64,000 nt of DNA from Micromonospora arida (GCF_003857035.1 NZ_QGSY01000161.1:16530-80529); one strand, 5' to 3'; numbered from the stretch's first letter, positions 35,512 to 44,882 are shown. The notes: generated by a model not told the origin, from the letters alone. A program made the numbers and translations.

Positions 35512-36738
35512 ATGGACCGGTGGGGCAGCGGCGCGACGACGCTGGCCGCCCGGGCGGTCGCGGCCGGCCGCGGCGGAGCGCGCCTGGCCCGCCGGGTGCC
35601 GGCGCCCTGGCCGTACGTCATCGGCCTGTTCCTCGGCGCGAAGCTGCTACTCACCCTGCTCGGGCTCCTGGTCCTGCACGCCTGGGACGACATCCCCGGC
35701 GCTCCGCCGGCCGACGAGACGTTGATGTGGGCGCAACAGCGGGAGATCTCCGGGCATCGGTGGATCTCCTTCTGGTTCGCCTGGGACTCGCTGCTCTACC
35801 TGCGGCTGAGCGAGCTGCCTCTGACCGGGCCGTGGCGAGACTTCGGATTCCCGCTGCTGTACCCGTTCCTGGCCCGGCCCCTCGGCGCGGTGCTCGGCGG
35901 CGACACCGCACTGGCCCTGTTGCTGATCAGCAACGTCGCGTTCCTGCTGGCGCTCTGGTACGGCTACCGGCTGGCGGAGCTGCTGCTCGGCGACGCGGAC
36001 GCGGCCCGCCGGTTCACCCGTTACCTGGTGCTGCTGCCGACCGCGTTCCTGTTCCAGGCCGCGCTGACCGAGTCGCTCTTCGTCTGCCTCGCGTTGGCCA
36101 CCTTCTACTACGCCGAGCGACGCCGGTGGCTGCTGGTCGGCGTGATCGGCTACTTCCTGGCGATGAGCCGCTCCGTCGGCCTGCTCGTGGCGCTGCCGCT
36201 GGCCCTGGTGCTGCTCCGGCAGCACGACTGGCGGCTCGGCCCACGCGCCCTGCTCGACTACCTCCGGATCGGCTGGCCGTTGGTGCTGCTACCCGCCGGA
36301 TGGTTCACCTTCATGGCGTACTGCCGGTGGCGGGGCGGTGACTGGTTCGCCTACCAGCACGCCCAGAAGACCGGATGGGGCATCGAGGTGCAGAACCCCG
36401 TTCCGGTGCTGCTCAACGGGTTGACCGGGGAGCCGCGCGACGCCGCCCGGGTGTGGTTCGCCGTGGCCGTCCTCGCCGTGCTGGTCGCCGGGTTCCGCCG
36501 CCGGGAGCTGGCCTACCTGGTGTACGGCGTCCTCATGGTGCTGGTGCCGCTGTCGATGGGCCCGCCGGTGTACAAGAGCCTGCTGCGCTATCTGCTCGCT
36601 GCCTTTCCGGTGGCCCTGGTGCTGGCCCGCTGGGCCCGCCACGCCAGCGTCGACGTGTGGCTGACCGCGACGCTCGCCGTGGTGCAGGGCGTGCTGTTCG
36701 TGCTCTGGCTCAGCTACTGGACCCACATGATCATCTGA
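35512..36738 (+). CDS. PIG-V-like mannosyltransferase (integral membrane)
   Basis: About 408 residues from the ATG at 35512 ([16 protein letters not shown]). Around nine to ten membrane segments are visible. The first luminal loop has [18 protein letters not shown], the acidic-tryptophan pattern of GT-C mannosyltransferases of the PIG-V (GPI mannosyltransferase II) type; [15 protein letters not shown] and [19 protein letters not shown] follow. It probably transfers mannose from polyprenyl-phosphomannose to an extracellular lipid or protein glycan. It is divergent from the flavoprotein gene, with 167 bp between. Confidence 0.82.
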   Translation: MDRWGSGATTLAARAVAAGRGGARLARRVPAPWPYVIGLFLGAKLLLTLLGLLVLHAWDDIPGAPPADETLMWAQQREISGHRWISFWFAWDSLLYLRLSELPLTGPWRDFGFPLLYPFLARPLGAVLGGDTALALLLISNVAFLLALWYGYRLAELLLGDADAARRFTRYLVLLPTAFLFQAALTESLFVCLALATFYYAERRRWLLVGVIGYFLAMSRSVGLLVALPLALVLLRQHDWRLGPRALLDYLRIGWPLVLLPAGWFTFMAYCRWRGGDWFAYQHAQKTGWGIEVQNPVPVLLNGLTGEPRDAARVWFAVAVLAVLVAGFRRRELAYLVYGVLMVLVPLSMGPPVYKSLLRYLLAAFPVALVLARWARHASVDVWLTATLAVVQGVLFVLWLSYWTHMII

Positions 36739-36763
36739 TTGGCGCTGCCCTCGGCCGGGCAAG

Positions 36764-37213
36764 ATGTACGCGATGACCGAGCCACGGGTACGCCTCGACG
36801 ACCTGGGCGCCTGGCTGATCAAGGGCAACGCGGACCTGGTCGACCTCGCCGCCCGGTTCGCCCGTGGGCCACTGGTGAGAAGCTGGTGCGTGCGTCCCGG
36901 CTACCGGGCGCGGTTGATGCGCGCCGGGCAGCCGGTGGTCTTCTGGGCCAGTGGCAGCCGGGGCCGACTGCCGTACGGAGTGTGGGGCGTCGGGCGGGTC
37001 ACCGGGGCGGCCGAGCCAGGCGCACCGGGGCAGCCGTGGTCGGTACCGCTGGATCTGCCCATCCTCGCCGAACGGGACCGGGTCTCCCGGCTCCTGTTGC
37101 GCGCCGATGACCGGCTCGCCGCCCTGGAGGTGTTCCGTCAGCCGCAGGCCGCCAACCCCTCCTACCTGACCGTGGCCCAGTTCGCCGCGCTGCGGACCCA
37201 CCTGCCGGGGTGA
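36764..37213 (+). CDS. EVE/PUA-like domain protein
   Basis: 149 residues from the ATG at 36764 or 146 from the ATG at 36773; neither has a strong ribosome site. GAWLIKGNADLVDLAARFARG, then SWCVRPGYRARLMRAGQPVVFWASG and YGVWGVGRVTG match the fold pattern of EVE-domain proteins, which bind modified bases. The match is by pattern only. The last codons and stop are duplicated just downstream. It starts 25 bp after the mannosyltransferase stop. Confidence 0.55.
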   Translation: MYAMTEPRVRLDDLGAWLIKGNADLVDLAARFARGPLVRSWCVRPGYRARLMRAGQPVVFWASGSRGRLPYGVWGVGRVTGAAEPGAPGQPWSVPLDLPILAERDRVSRLLLRADDRLAALEVFRQPQAANPSYLTVAQFAALRTHLPG

Positions 37214-37244
37214 GCGCTGCGGGCCTACCTGCCGGGGTGAGCGC
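37201..37244. repeat. Direct duplication across a stop codon
   Basis: A 17-bp sequence CCTGCCGGGGTGAGCGC occurs at 37201-37217 and again at 37228-37244 (period 27 bp). The first copy contains the TGA that ends the EVE-like gene. Confidence 0.9.
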
Positions 37245-37321
37245 GGAGGGCGGCCGTGCCTCGACCGAGGTGCCTGTGCGAGCCTGCTACGGACGTGAGA
37301 AGCGCATTGACTGGAGGCCCG

Positions 37322-37882
37322 GTGTTCGCCCTGCCGTTGACCGAGGACGTCGAGCTGCGCCCGTTGAACCCGTGGCGGGCCGAGGAGTTCCTCGCCCACC
37401 TCGATCGGGCCCGTGAGCACATCCAGCCCTGGGTGTCGCCGTCGTTCGTCGCCACCGACCTGCCGTCGGCCCGTGCGGTGTTGCAGCGCTACGCCGACCG
37501 CTGGGCCAGCGACAGCGGTGGCATCTGGGGGCTGTGGTGGCGGGACACGCTCGTCGGTGGGGTGATGTTCGTGTCGTTCGACGTGACCCGGGGCGTCTGC
37601 GAGGTCGGTTGCTGGGTGGAGCCGGCGGCGCAGGGCAGAGGCCTGGTCGCCCCGGCGGTGCGCCGGATCGTCGACTGGGCGGTGCGCGAGCGCGGCATCC
37701 AGCGGGTGGAGTGGCGTACCAACGCCGACAACACCCGCAGCAAGGCCCTCGCCGACCGGCTCGGCCTGCGCCTCGACGGCACGCTGCGCCAGGTCAGCCC
37801 GGGTCCGCACGGTCGGATCGACCTTGAGGTCTGGTCGGTGCTGGCCGACGAGTGGTCCGCCGCGCCACGCACCGTCCACTGA
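37322..37882 (+). CDS. RimJ/RimL-type GNAT acetyltransferase
   Basis: About 186 residues from the GTG at 37322, directly after GGAGG at 37313-37317. The start FALPLTEDVELRPLNPWRAEEF is typical of RimJ/RimL/SpeG-like enzymes. The acetyl-CoA loop is VEPAAQGRGLVAPAVRRIVDW, and NADNTRSKALADRLGLRLDG is the late family motif. It may acetylate protein N-termini or small amines. Monocistronic or a short unit with the next gene. Confidence 0.88.
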   Translation: MFALPLTEDVELRPLNPWRAEEFLAHLDRAREHIQPWVSPSFVATDLPSARAVLQRYADRWASDSGGIWGLWWRDTLVGGVMFVSFDVTRGVCEVGCWVEPAAQGRGLVAPAVRRIVDWAVRERGIQRVEWRTNADNTRSKALADRLGLRLDGTLRQVSPGPHGRIDLEVWSVLADEWSAAPRTVH

Positions 37883-37924
37883 CGACAGCGAATAGTTGTC
37901 ATACCCGCGCGGCACCATGCATCC

Positions 37925-38338
37925 ATGGCCGTCCCCGCGCTCACCCCTCATTCCGACCCGCCGCGTTCCGTGCCGCTGCGTGAGGCGCGCACCCGGTTCA
38001 GCCAGCTCGTCGCGCTGGCCGAGCTGACCGACGCGGTCACCGTCGTCACCCGCGACGGCGATCCCCGCCCGGTCGCCGCGATCGTCCCCGCCGCAGCCGC
38101 CCGCAGCGGCGCCCAGGCTCGCGCCGACGCCGATCGGCTCGCGACGGTCACCGCCGGCTGGGCCCGCCGCCTCGAGGAGCAGCACCGACGCAGCACACAG
38201 CGGCACGCCGCCGAGCTTGGCGCGGTCCGCGCGGCGCTGGCCGAGGCGTGGGCCGAGCTGGACAGCCGGGTTGTCCCGGGCAGCGATCCGACGCTGGCCC
38301 GGCTGCGCGCCGCACACGCCGACCTGCTCGCCGACTGA
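37925..38338 (+). CDS. Phd/YefM-like antitoxin domain protein (orphan)
   Basis: 137 residues from the ATG at 37925. The first about 60 residues, SVPLREARTRFSQLVALAEL, TVVTRDGDPRPVAAIVP, follow the Phd/YefM antitoxin pattern (N-terminal DNA-binding fold that inserts into promoters). The remaining part is a long Ala/Arg-rich helix, probably coiled coil, in place of a short toxin-neutralising tail. No toxin-like gene flanks it: upstream is a GNAT gene and downstream the convergent modC. It may be a solitary regulator. Confidence 0.65.
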   Translation: MAVPALTPHSDPPRSVPLREARTRFSQLVALAELTDAVTVVTRDGDPRPVAAIVPAAAARSGAQARADADRLATVTAGWARRLEEQHRRSTQRHAAELGAVRAALAEAWAELDSRVVPGSDPTLARLRAAHADLLAD

Positions 38339-38346
38339 CCCGCGTT

Positions 38347-38385
38347 CGCGTACCCGGCCGGGGTCAGCCGGTGGCCGGGTACGCG
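38347..38385. terminator. Hairpin terminator at the modC end
   Basis: Perfect 13-bp arms (38347-38359 and 38373-38385) with a 13-nt loop that contains the modC stop codon. It lies between two convergent genes and would serve both. Confidence 0.65.
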
Positions 38386-39431
38386 TGGGTCTCGGTCGCC
38401 TTGACCGCCACCCAGACCCGCTGGCCGGGGATCAGCCGCAGCTGGGCGGCGGCGGCCGGCGTGACGTCGGCGGCCACCCCGATCGGTCCGTCCAGTTGCA
38501 CCCGCACGTTGTCACCGTGGCGCTGGACGCCGGCCACTGTGCCCGCCCAGGTGTTCCGTGGGCTGCCCTCCGGCCGGGCCGGGTGCAGAGCCACCGCTGC
38601 CGGGCGAAACGCCACGAACGCTTCGCCGTCCAACCGGTCGGCGACCGTGAGGGTCAGCTCCGGCGACACCCGCACTCCGTGCCCGTCGGCGTGACCCCGG
38701 TACAGGTTCAGCCCGACCAGCCGGGCGACGTAGTCGGTGCGCGGGCGGGCGGTGACGCTCGGCCCGTCGCCCTCCTGCACCACCCGGCCACCCTCGACGA
38801 TGACCAGCCGGTCGGCCAACGCCAGCGCGTCCAGCGGGTCGTGGGTGACCAGCACCGTCGCGCCCGCGTGCGCCGACAGGTGCCGGTGCAGCTCTGCGCG
38901 GGTGTCCAGCCGGGTGCGGGCGTCCAGCGCGGCGAGCGGCTCGTCCAACAGCAGCAGCGACGGCGCCACGGCCAGCGCGCGGGCCAGCGCCACCCGCTGC
39001 GCCTGACCGCCGGAGAGCTGCCGCGGCCGGCGCTGCGCCTGCGCGTCAAGCCCCACCCGACCCAGCCAATCCCGGGCCGTGGCGCGGGCGGCCCGCCGCT
39101 CGACGCCGTGCTGGCGCGGCCCGAAGGCCACGTTGTCCAATGCGCTGAGGTGCGGAAACAGCAGGTAGTCCTGGAAGACCACGCCGATCGACCGGCGTTC
39201 GGTGGGCACCCAGCCACCGGTCGCCGGGCGGTCCAGGTCGACGTCGTCGAGGGTGACGTGCCCGTCGGTGAGGGGATGCAGCCCGGCCAGCGCCCGCAGC
39301 GCGGTGGTCTTGCCGGCGCCGTTCGGGCCGAGCAGCGCCACCACCTCGCCCGGCGCGACCCGCAGCGGCACGTCGAGCCGGAAGACGCCCCGGTCGACGA
39401 CGAGCCGCGCGTCGAGAAGTCGGTCGCTCAT
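38364..39431 (-). CDS. modC: Molybdate ABC transporter ATP-binding protein
   Basis: 355 residues. Walker A GPNGAGKT at 35-42, ABC signature LSGGQAQRVALARAL, Walker B SLLLLDEPLAALD. The C-terminal about 120 residues form a TOBE/Mop-type domain (RNTWAGTVAGVQRHGDNVRVQLDGP; LIPGQRVWVAVKATE), typical of ModC, which senses molybdate. The ATG overlaps the modB stop by 4 bp. With modA and modB it forms a complete importer that supplies molybdate for molybdoenzymes such as the one encoded near 50-53 kb. Confidence 0.9.
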   Translation of the reverse strand: MSDRLLDARLVVDRGVFRLDVPLRVAPGEVVALLGPNGAGKTTALRALAGLHPLTDGHVTLDDVDLDRPATGGWVPTERRSIGVVFQDYLLFPHLSALDNVAFGPRQHGVERRAARATARDWLGRVGLDAQAQRRPRQLSGGQAQRVALARALAVAPSLLLLDEPLAALDARTRLDTRAELHRHLSAHAGATVLVTHDPLDALALADRLVIVEGGRVVQEGDGPSVTARPRTDYVARLVGLNLYRGHADGHGVRVSPELTLTVADRLDGEAFVAFRPAAVALHPARPEGSPRNTWAGTVAGVQRHGDNVRVQLDGPIGVAADVTPAAAAQLRLIPGQRVWVAVKATETHAYPATG

Positions 39432-40264
39432 GCGGTGGTCATCCAGCGGTCCCGCAACGCCACCAGGATGCCCACCGACACGACGAGCAGCACCAGGCTG
39501 AGCACGATCGCGGACTCCAGGTCCGTCTCCAACGCCAGATAGACGGCGAGCGGCATGGTCTGCGTCCTACCGGGGTAGTTGCCGGCGAAGGTGATGGTGG
39601 CACCGAACTCGCCGAGCGCCCGCGCCCAGCAGAGCACCGCCCCGGCGGCCAGACCGGGCGCCACCAGCGGCAGCGTGACGTGGGTGAAGGTGGTCCACCG
39701 GCTGGCGCCCAACGTCGCCGCGGCCTCCTCGAAGCGGTGGTCGGCGGCGCGTAGCGCACCCTCCACGGCGATCACCAGGAACGGCATGGCGACGAACGCC
39801 TCGGCCAGCACGACACCCGTGGTGGTGAAGGGCAGGGTGACGCCGAACGTGCTGTCGAGCCAGCCCCCGAGCAGACCGCGCCGGCCGAAGACCAGCAACA
39901 GCGCCACCCCACCGACCACCGGCGGCAGCACCAGCGGCACGGTGACCAGCGCGCGTACCAGCCGACGGCCGGGAAACTCGACCCGGGCCAGCACCCAGGC
40001 GAGCGGCACCCCGAGCAGCAGACACAGCGCGGTGGCCAGGGTGGCGGTCTGCACCGACAGCCGCAGGGCGGTCAACGCGCCCGGCTCGGTGAGCCGCTGC
40101 GGCAGGGTCGTCCACGGTGCCCGGATCAGCAGCCCCGCCAACGGCAGGACGATAAACAGCAACCCCAGCCCGGCGGGGATCAGCAGCGCCGCCGGCACCC
40201 GACCGCGCCGTCGAGGCGTGGCCGGTCGACGGCGGGCTGTGTTGTGCTCGTGGACCTGCCTCAC
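39428..40264 (-). CDS. modB: Molybdate ABC transporter permease
   Basis: 278 residues from a GTG at 40264 that overlaps the modA stop (GTGA). Five to six hydrophobic segments and the coupling loop FEEAAATLGASRWTTFTHVTLPLVAPGL with the EAA motif fit ModB. The segment WARALGEFGATITFAGNYPGRTQTMPLAVYLALE is highly characteristic of molybdate/tungstate permeases. Confidence 0.92.
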   Translation of the reverse strand: MRQVHEHNTARRRPATPRRRGRVPAALLIPAGLGLLFIVLPLAGLLIRAPWTTLPQRLTEPGALTALRLSVQTATLATALCLLLGVPLAWVLARVEFPGRRLVRALVTVPLVLPPVVGGVALLLVFGRRGLLGGWLDSTFGVTLPFTTTGVVLAEAFVAMPFLVIAVEGALRAADHRFEEAAATLGASRWTTFTHVTLPLVAPGLAAGAVLCWARALGEFGATITFAGNYPGRTQTMPLAVYLALETDLESAIVLSLVLLVVSVGILVALRDRWMTTA

Positions 40265-41052
40265 GGAGCCTGGAACCCCGCCTCGGCAAGGACCGCCTGC
40301 GCCGGCGCCGAGCTGACGTACGCGACGAAGGCCCGTGCGCCGTCCGGATTCGGCGCGTCCTTCAACGCGACGATCGGGTAGTCGTTGACCGCCCGCGCCG
40401 ACTCGGGAAACTCCACGCCGGTCACGTCGGCGCTCGCCGCCCGCGTGTCCGTTCGGTAGACCAGTGCCGCGTCGACCTCGCCGAGCTTCACCTTGGCGAG
40501 CGCACCCTTGACGTCCCGTTCCAGGGTGACCGGCGTCAGCGCGACGCCGGCCGCGTCCAGGGCGGTGCGGGCCGCCGAGCCGCAGGGAACCTGACTGGCG
40601 CAGAGCGCCACCTTCACACCCGGCCCGGTCAGGTCGGCCAGGCCGGCCACCGCCTTCGGGTTGCCCCGGGGCACCGCGATCACCAGTTGGTTGCGGGCGA
40701 AGACGCTCGGCGTGCCGTCGGCGGCGCCGGCCTCGATGACCGTGGTCATGTTCGTCGGGGCGGCCGAGGCGAACACGTCCGCCGGCGCGCCCTGGGTGAT
40801 CTGGTTGGCCAGGGCGGAACTGCCGGCGACGTTGAGGGTCACGCGGCTGCCCGGGTTGGCGGCCTCGAAGTCCTTCCCGATGCGGGTGAACGACTCGGTC
40901 AGCGAGGCGGCCGCGAACACCGTCACCGGGCCGGTCACCCGCCCGTCCCCACCGCTGCCGGTTGCCCGGCCGTCGCCCGCGCCGCAGCCGGTCACCGCCA
41001 GGCCGGCCGCCACCAGCACGGCCACCGCCGTACGCCTGCTCCGCGCGTTCAT
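40261..41052 (-). CDS. modA: Molybdate-binding lipoprotein
   Basis: About 263 residues from the ATG at 41052 (MNARSRRTAVAVLVAAGLAV), which begins a lipoprotein signal peptide with lipobox AVTGC (Cys23). The mature protein has ModA segments: GPVTVFAAASLTESFTRIGKDFEAANPG, VAGSSALANQITQGAPADVFASA, KVKLGEVDAALVYRTD. The frame is open further upstream to 41220, where seven extra in-frame ATG/GTG codons come from a 24-bp tandem repeat; starting there would hide the signal peptide behind 56 residues of MGAPAVGR-type repeats. Which start is used is uncertain. Confidence 0.9.
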   Translation of the reverse strand: MNARSRRTAVAVLVAAGLAVTGCGAGDGRATGSGGDGRVTGPVTVFAAASLTESFTRIGKDFEAANPGSRVTLNVAGSSALANQITQGAPADVFASAAPTNMTTVIEAGAADGTPSVFARNQLVIAVPRGNPKAVAGLADLTGPGVKVALCASQVPCGSAARTALDAAGVALTPVTLERDVKGALAKVKLGEVDAALVYRTDTRAASADVTGVEFPESARAVNDYPIVALKDAPNPDGARAFVAYVSSAPAQAVLAEAGFQAP

Positions 41053-41242
41053 CTGGCCGACAGCCGGCGCGCCCATCCGCCCGACAGTCGGCGCGCCCAT
41101 CCGCCCGACAGTCGGCGCGCCCATCCGCCCAACAGCCGGCGCGCCCATCCGCCCGACAGCCGGCGTGTTCACCTGGCCGACAGCCCGCGCGCTCATCCGT
41201 CCGACAGCCCGCGCGCTCATCTGGCCGACCGTCCGCGCGCCG
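41051..41242. repeat. Eight tandem 24-bp units at the regulator-modA junction
   Basis: Units begin at 41051, 41075, 41099, 41123, 41147, 41171, 41195 and 41219, diverged by 0-7 bases from each other. On the coding (minus) strand each encodes about M-G-A-P-A-V-G-R and supplies an ATG or GTG in frame with modA. The last unit includes the end of the regulator gene and the ATGA overlap at 41217-41220. Confidence 0.93.
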
Positions 41243-41639
41243 GGGCGGGTGCGGCCCGCTCCACCACGACGGTGGTCGACTTGATCACCGCAACGGCCAC
41301 CGACCCGACTCGCAGGTCGAGCTCGTCGACGGCCTCCCGGCTCATCAGCGACACGACTCGGAACGGGCCCGCCTGGATGTCGACCTGGGCCATCACCGTG
41401 TCCTTACGGACGTCGACGACGATGCCGCGCAACCGGTTGCGGGCCGAGGAGAACTCGGCACCCGCATCCGGGTCGCTGGCCTGAGCGCGAGCGAACGAGG
41501 CCAGGTCGACGCCGTCGACGACCCGGTGGCCGTGCTCGTCACGCCCGGCCGTCAGGCGCCCGGCGTCCACCCAGCGGCGAACGGTGTCGGCGCTGACGCC
41601 GAGCAGGTCGGCCGCCTCCCCGATCCGGTACGTCGTCAC
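41217..41639 (-). CDS. Molybdenum-binding regulator: MerR-like HTH plus TOBE domain
   Basis: 140 residues. The N-terminus YRIGEAADLLGVSADTVRRWVDAGRL is an excisionase/MerR-type helix-turn-helix; residues from about 66 on (RNRLRGIVVDVRKDTVMAQVDIQAG, ELDLRVGSVAVAVIKSTTVVVER) form a molybdate-binding TOBE/Mop domain. This compact HTH-TOBE protein is the usual regulator of actinobacterial mod operons. It is the first gene of the operon, and its stop overlaps the first possible modA start. Confidence 0.88.
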   Translation of the reverse strand: MTTYRIGEAADLLGVSADTVRRWVDAGRLTAGRDEHGHRVVDGVDLASFARAQASDPDAGAEFSSARNRLRGIVVDVRKDTVMAQVDIQAGPFRVVSLMSREAVDELDLRVGSVAVAVIKSTTVVVERAAPAPARGRSAR

Positions 41640-41778
41640 CCGCTCACCCTAACGCCCGCATTTGCCAGCGCGGAAGCCCGGCATGGGCAGCAATCGCGTG
41701 GGCGTGAGGGTCACAACGCCAGCAGTTGCGCCCGCCTGCTCGGTCTCCGGACGCCTGCGATCCTCTTGGGCGCTCCCG

Positions 41779-41857
41779 CAAGATCGTGCTCGAACCAGGA
41801 AGTAGTGGTGTCGGCGTATCGATGAGGCCACTACATCCTGGTTCGAGCACGATCTTG
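41779..41857. repeat. Palindromic hairpin element, copy A
   Basis: Arms 41779-41808 and 41828-41857 are 30 bp and pair with one mismatch; the loop is 19 nt. The left arm contains AAGATCGTGCTCGA and ends in AGTAGTGG. Its left arm is identical at 28 of 30 positions to the element at 48084-48161. It is the only distinct structure in the 319-bp gap 41640-41958 between the mod operon and smpB; no tmRNA was recognised there. Confidence 0.85.
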
Positions 41858-41958
41858 GAGTGGGGTGCAGAACAGGCAGACGCCCGCGGCAGCACGTGTG
41901 CGGAGCCGCCCCGCGAGAGCGCGTGCGGACGAGCCGTGTCCTGGGACGAGCGGCGGCG

Positions 41959-42450
41959 TCAGGGCCGGCGGGGGTGGCCCTTGAGGTGCCGGCCCAGTTC
42001 GCGGGCGATCTCCCGGTTGGCGTCGCGCTCGGCCAGCGTCTGCCGCTTGTCGTAGGAGCGCTTGCCCTTGGCGAGAGCCAACTCGACCTTGGCGAAGCCG
42101 TTCTCGAAGTACATCGACAGCGGAACGAGGGTCACCCCGCCCTCGCGGACCTTGTCCAGGATCCGGTCGATCTCGGCGCGGTGCAGCAGCAGCTTGCGGT
42201 TGCGGCGCGGGGCGTGGTTGGTCCACGTGCCGTAGGCGTACTCGGCGATGTGCAGGCCGTACAACACGATCTCGCCGTCGCGCTCGTGCGCGAACGCGTC
42301 CACCAGCGAGGCCCGCCCCTCGCGCAGCGACTTCACCTCGGTGCCGACCAGCACGATGCCCGCCTCGTACGTGCGCAGCACGGTGTACTCGTGTCGGGCC
42401 TTCTTGTTCGAGGCGATCAACCGGCGGGCGGGTGGCTTGGACGGGGTCAC
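41959..42450 (-). CDS. smpB: SsrA-binding protein SmpB
   Basis: 163 residues. The OB-fold core reads [34 protein letters not shown], followed by [28 protein letters not shown] and the basic C-terminal tail ([25 protein letters not shown]) that inserts into the ribosome. SmpB delivers tmRNA to stalled ribosomes for trans-translation. The tmRNA gene itself is not seen nearby. Confidence 0.95.
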   Translation of the reverse strand: MTPSKPPARRLIASNKKARHEYTVLRTYEAGIVLVGTEVKSLREGRASLVDAFAHERDGEIVLYGLHIAEYAYGTWTNHAPRRNRKLLLHRAEIDRILDKVREGGVTLVPLSMYFENGFAKVELALAKGKRSYDKRQTLAERDANREIARELGRHLKGHPRRP

Positions 42451-42493
42451 CAGGCGACGATATCCGGCCGCCGGAGCACTCGTACCGGCCGGC

Positions 42494-44731
42494 TCAGTCG
42501 CGTGCCGGGCGCGCGGGGCGCAGTCGCGCGGTCAGGTCCCGTACCGCATCTCCGAACGCTTCCTGCGACTCGCACGGCCAGTGTCCGAGGATCGGTGGTG
42601 GAACGCTGTCGCTGGGCGCCGGCACCACGTCCTGCGGGTCGGTCAACCGCCGGTCCACGGTTGCCGGCGGACCGGTCAGCGTCTCGGCCTCCCCGGGACG
42701 GTGGGAGGCGAAGATCCAGCCGCCGATCGGGTCGGTGTCGCGCCACAGGTTAATCCAGCGCCAGCCGATCCGTTCGCCGATCTCCCGCAGCGCCGGCTCG
42801 TCGGCGTAGGCCGGGAAGAGCCGGGAGTACAGCCGGCCCAGCGGTGACCCGTAGGTCAGCAGGGCGACCCGCTCGGTGATCCGGGTGGGCAGTTGCAGGA
42901 CCGTGGCGGCGAGCAGCACCGAGCCGTGGCTGTGTCCGGCCAGCAGCACACCCTGCCCCTGTTCCACCAGGTAGGTGATTCGCTTGGCCAACTCCGGCAC
43001 GGCCCGCTCGGCGTAGCAGGGCGGCGCGAACGGGTGCGCCGCCCGGGGCCAGAAGGTGCCCAGATCCCAGAGCACCCCCACGTACCGACGGAACTGCGCC
43101 GTCCGGTACGCGAAGATGCCGCCCACGACCAGGCCGAGCAGGATCGCGGCGATCACGTAGCTACCCGACCCGATCAGGAAGTTGACCATGCCCTCCGGCA
43201 CCCCGACGTAGCGCTGCGCCACGTCGCCGGGTGGAAGCTGGAGCAGGCCGAGCACGCTGGTGGCCAGGCCGAGCGCCGCCAGGCCGGCGTACACCACGGA
43301 GAGCGGTTCCAGCCGTTCGGTGAAGCGGGCCCGGGCCACCGCCTGCTCGACCCGCCGCAGCCGGTCCGCCGCCGACGCGGGCGCGTGCGGAAAGTCGGCG
43401 GCCACGATCGCCCGTGCGGCCCGCCGCCGCCCGCGCCGGGTCATCCTGGTGACCAGGCCGGCCACCAGCAGTGCGGTCACCACGGCCATGAAGAACCCGA
43501 AGATCGCCCATGAGTACGCCAGGGGTGGGCTGGTCTCCAGGCCGTCCGCGGTCGTCCCCTCGCGATCGAGCAGGTCCGCCACCCGGTAGACCAGCTCGGC
43601 CGAGAACGCCACGGCGAGCCCGGCCGAGATCGTCATGAAGACCGGGGCTCCCAGTGCGCGTATCGGTGACCGGCTCTGCCCGCCGCCCCGCCGCCAGAGC
43701 ACCAGCACGGCGAGCGCGACCACCAGCACCGTCTGGCTGACGAACAGCCAGGCCACGATCGCGCCGTAACCGGGCAGCGCACCGCCTTGCGGCCACGGCG
43801 CCGGGCTGATGACGACGTGCACGATCACCAGCATCGTCAGGCCGTAAGCGATGGTGCGCAGCCCGCGGAAGACGCCGTCCACCCGGGGCGACGGGTCGGT
43901 GCGGTCGATGCTCGGCACCACGGTGACCAGGACCAGGCAGGCCAGCAGCACCGCCCCGGTGGCCGTCAGCAGGGTCGCCATCACCCACGAGCGGTGCTGG
44001 CTGGCTCGCGCAGCCAGCAGGCTGGCGCTCAGCGTGGCGAACGCAACCGCGACGTGGACCGAGCGCAGCCGGCCCACCAGCGGCTCGCCGTCCCACTGGC
44101 CGACGGCGCTCAACTGGTGTTTCGACGTCGGCGTCGACGAAGTCCGGAACGCGTCGAACGAATGGCCCGGGCGAGCGCCCAACCCCCAGACGAGCCCGAT
44201 GGCGCCGACCGGCACGAGCGCCAGCACACCCAGGCGTAGCCCGGTCGGGCGCCCGCCGAGCCAGGACAGCCAGCTCCGGCCGGCCAGGCAGGACGGGGTG
44301 TCCATGCAGCGCCACGCGACCAGGTCCAGCGCCACCCCAACGATGGAGAGCACGTAGAGCACGGTGAGGGTGAGGGCGAGCACCCGGCACAGCGCCATGA
44401 AGCCGCGCTGCGAGACGGTGTTCGCCGGGCGCATCCAGAGCGCCACGTTGCAGAGCATGAACGGCAGCAGGAAGACCAGCGACAGCGTCCGCACGGCCGT
44501 GCCGGACGGCAGGTCACCCCAGCGGTACGCCTCCAGCGTCACCCCGTCCGTGCCGGTGGAGTCCGGATAGCCGGGGCGCGGTCGGTAGAAGCCTCCGCTG
44601 CGGTCCCCGGCGACCTGGTGCACGTACGGCCGGCCCAACACCTGGTCCGCGCCCGCGCCGGAGACACCGTGCACCCGCAGCTCCACGATCCCGCCCGACG
44701 TCGTCGGTCCGGTCGCTGTCGCGTCCGCCAT
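42494..44731 (-). CDS. Large integral membrane protein with lipase-like GHSHGS motif
   Basis: 745 residues. The N-terminal segment [23 protein letters not shown] looks like the oxyanion-strand start of an alpha/beta-hydrolase. Then come about ten hydrophobic stretches (roughly residues 75-570), and near the C-terminus [20 protein letters not shown] gives a nucleophile-elbow motif, with [13 protein letters not shown] after it supplying a possible acid. So the hydrolase fold seems split by a membrane region. No known pathway; it may be a membrane-embedded lipase-like protein. Divergent from the receiver-flavoprotein gene. Confidence 0.7.
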   Translation of the reverse strand: MADATATGPTTSGGIVELRVHGVSGAGADQVLGRPYVHQVAGDRSGGFYRPRPGYPDSTGTDGVTLEAYRWGDLPSGTAVRTLSLVFLLPFMLCNVALWMRPANTVSQRGFMALCRVLALTLTVLYVLSIVGVALDLVAWRCMDTPSCLAGRSWLSWLGGRPTGLRLGVLALVPVGAIGLVWGLGARPGHSFDAFRTSSTPTSKHQLSAVGQWDGEPLVGRLRSVHVAVAFATLSASLLAARASQHRSWVMATLLTATGAVLLACLVLVTVVPSIDRTDPSPRVDGVFRGLRTIAYGLTMLVIVHVVISPAPWPQGGALPGYGAIVAWLFVSQTVLVVALAVLVLWRRGGGQSRSPIRALGAPVFMTISAGLAVAFSAELVYRVADLLDREGTTADGLETSPPLAYSWAIFGFFMAVVTALLVAGLVTRMTRRGRRRAARAIVAADFPHAPASAADRLRRVEQAVARARFTERLEPLSVVYAGLAALGLATSVLGLLQLPPGDVAQRYVGVPEGMVNFLIGSGSYVIAAILLGLVVGGIFAYRTAQFRRYVGVLWDLGTFWPRAAHPFAPPCYAERAVPELAKRITYLVEQGQGVLLAGHSHGSVLLAATVLQLPTRITERVALLTYGSPLGRLYSRLFPAYADEPALREIGERIGWRWINLWRDTDPIGGWIFASHRPGEAETLTGPPATVDRRLTDPQDVVPAPSDSVPPPILGHWPCESQEAFGDAVRDLTARLRPARPARD

Positions 44732-44882
44732 GGGCCCCCCGAGGTGTGCGCGGCAACCGGACGGGTCGTCGATGTCTGACCACCCGCGCGGCTCACCGGC
44801 TTACCCGTCTGCGGGGCGGTCAACCGTCGGCCGGGCCTCGGCGATGGTGCGGTCGACCCTCGACAGGTGATTTCATGGCGCC

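Noticed and set aside
41640..41958. Possible tmRNA gene next to smpB
   Set aside because: No tRNA-like ends or tag reading frame seen; the gap is mostly the palindromic element.
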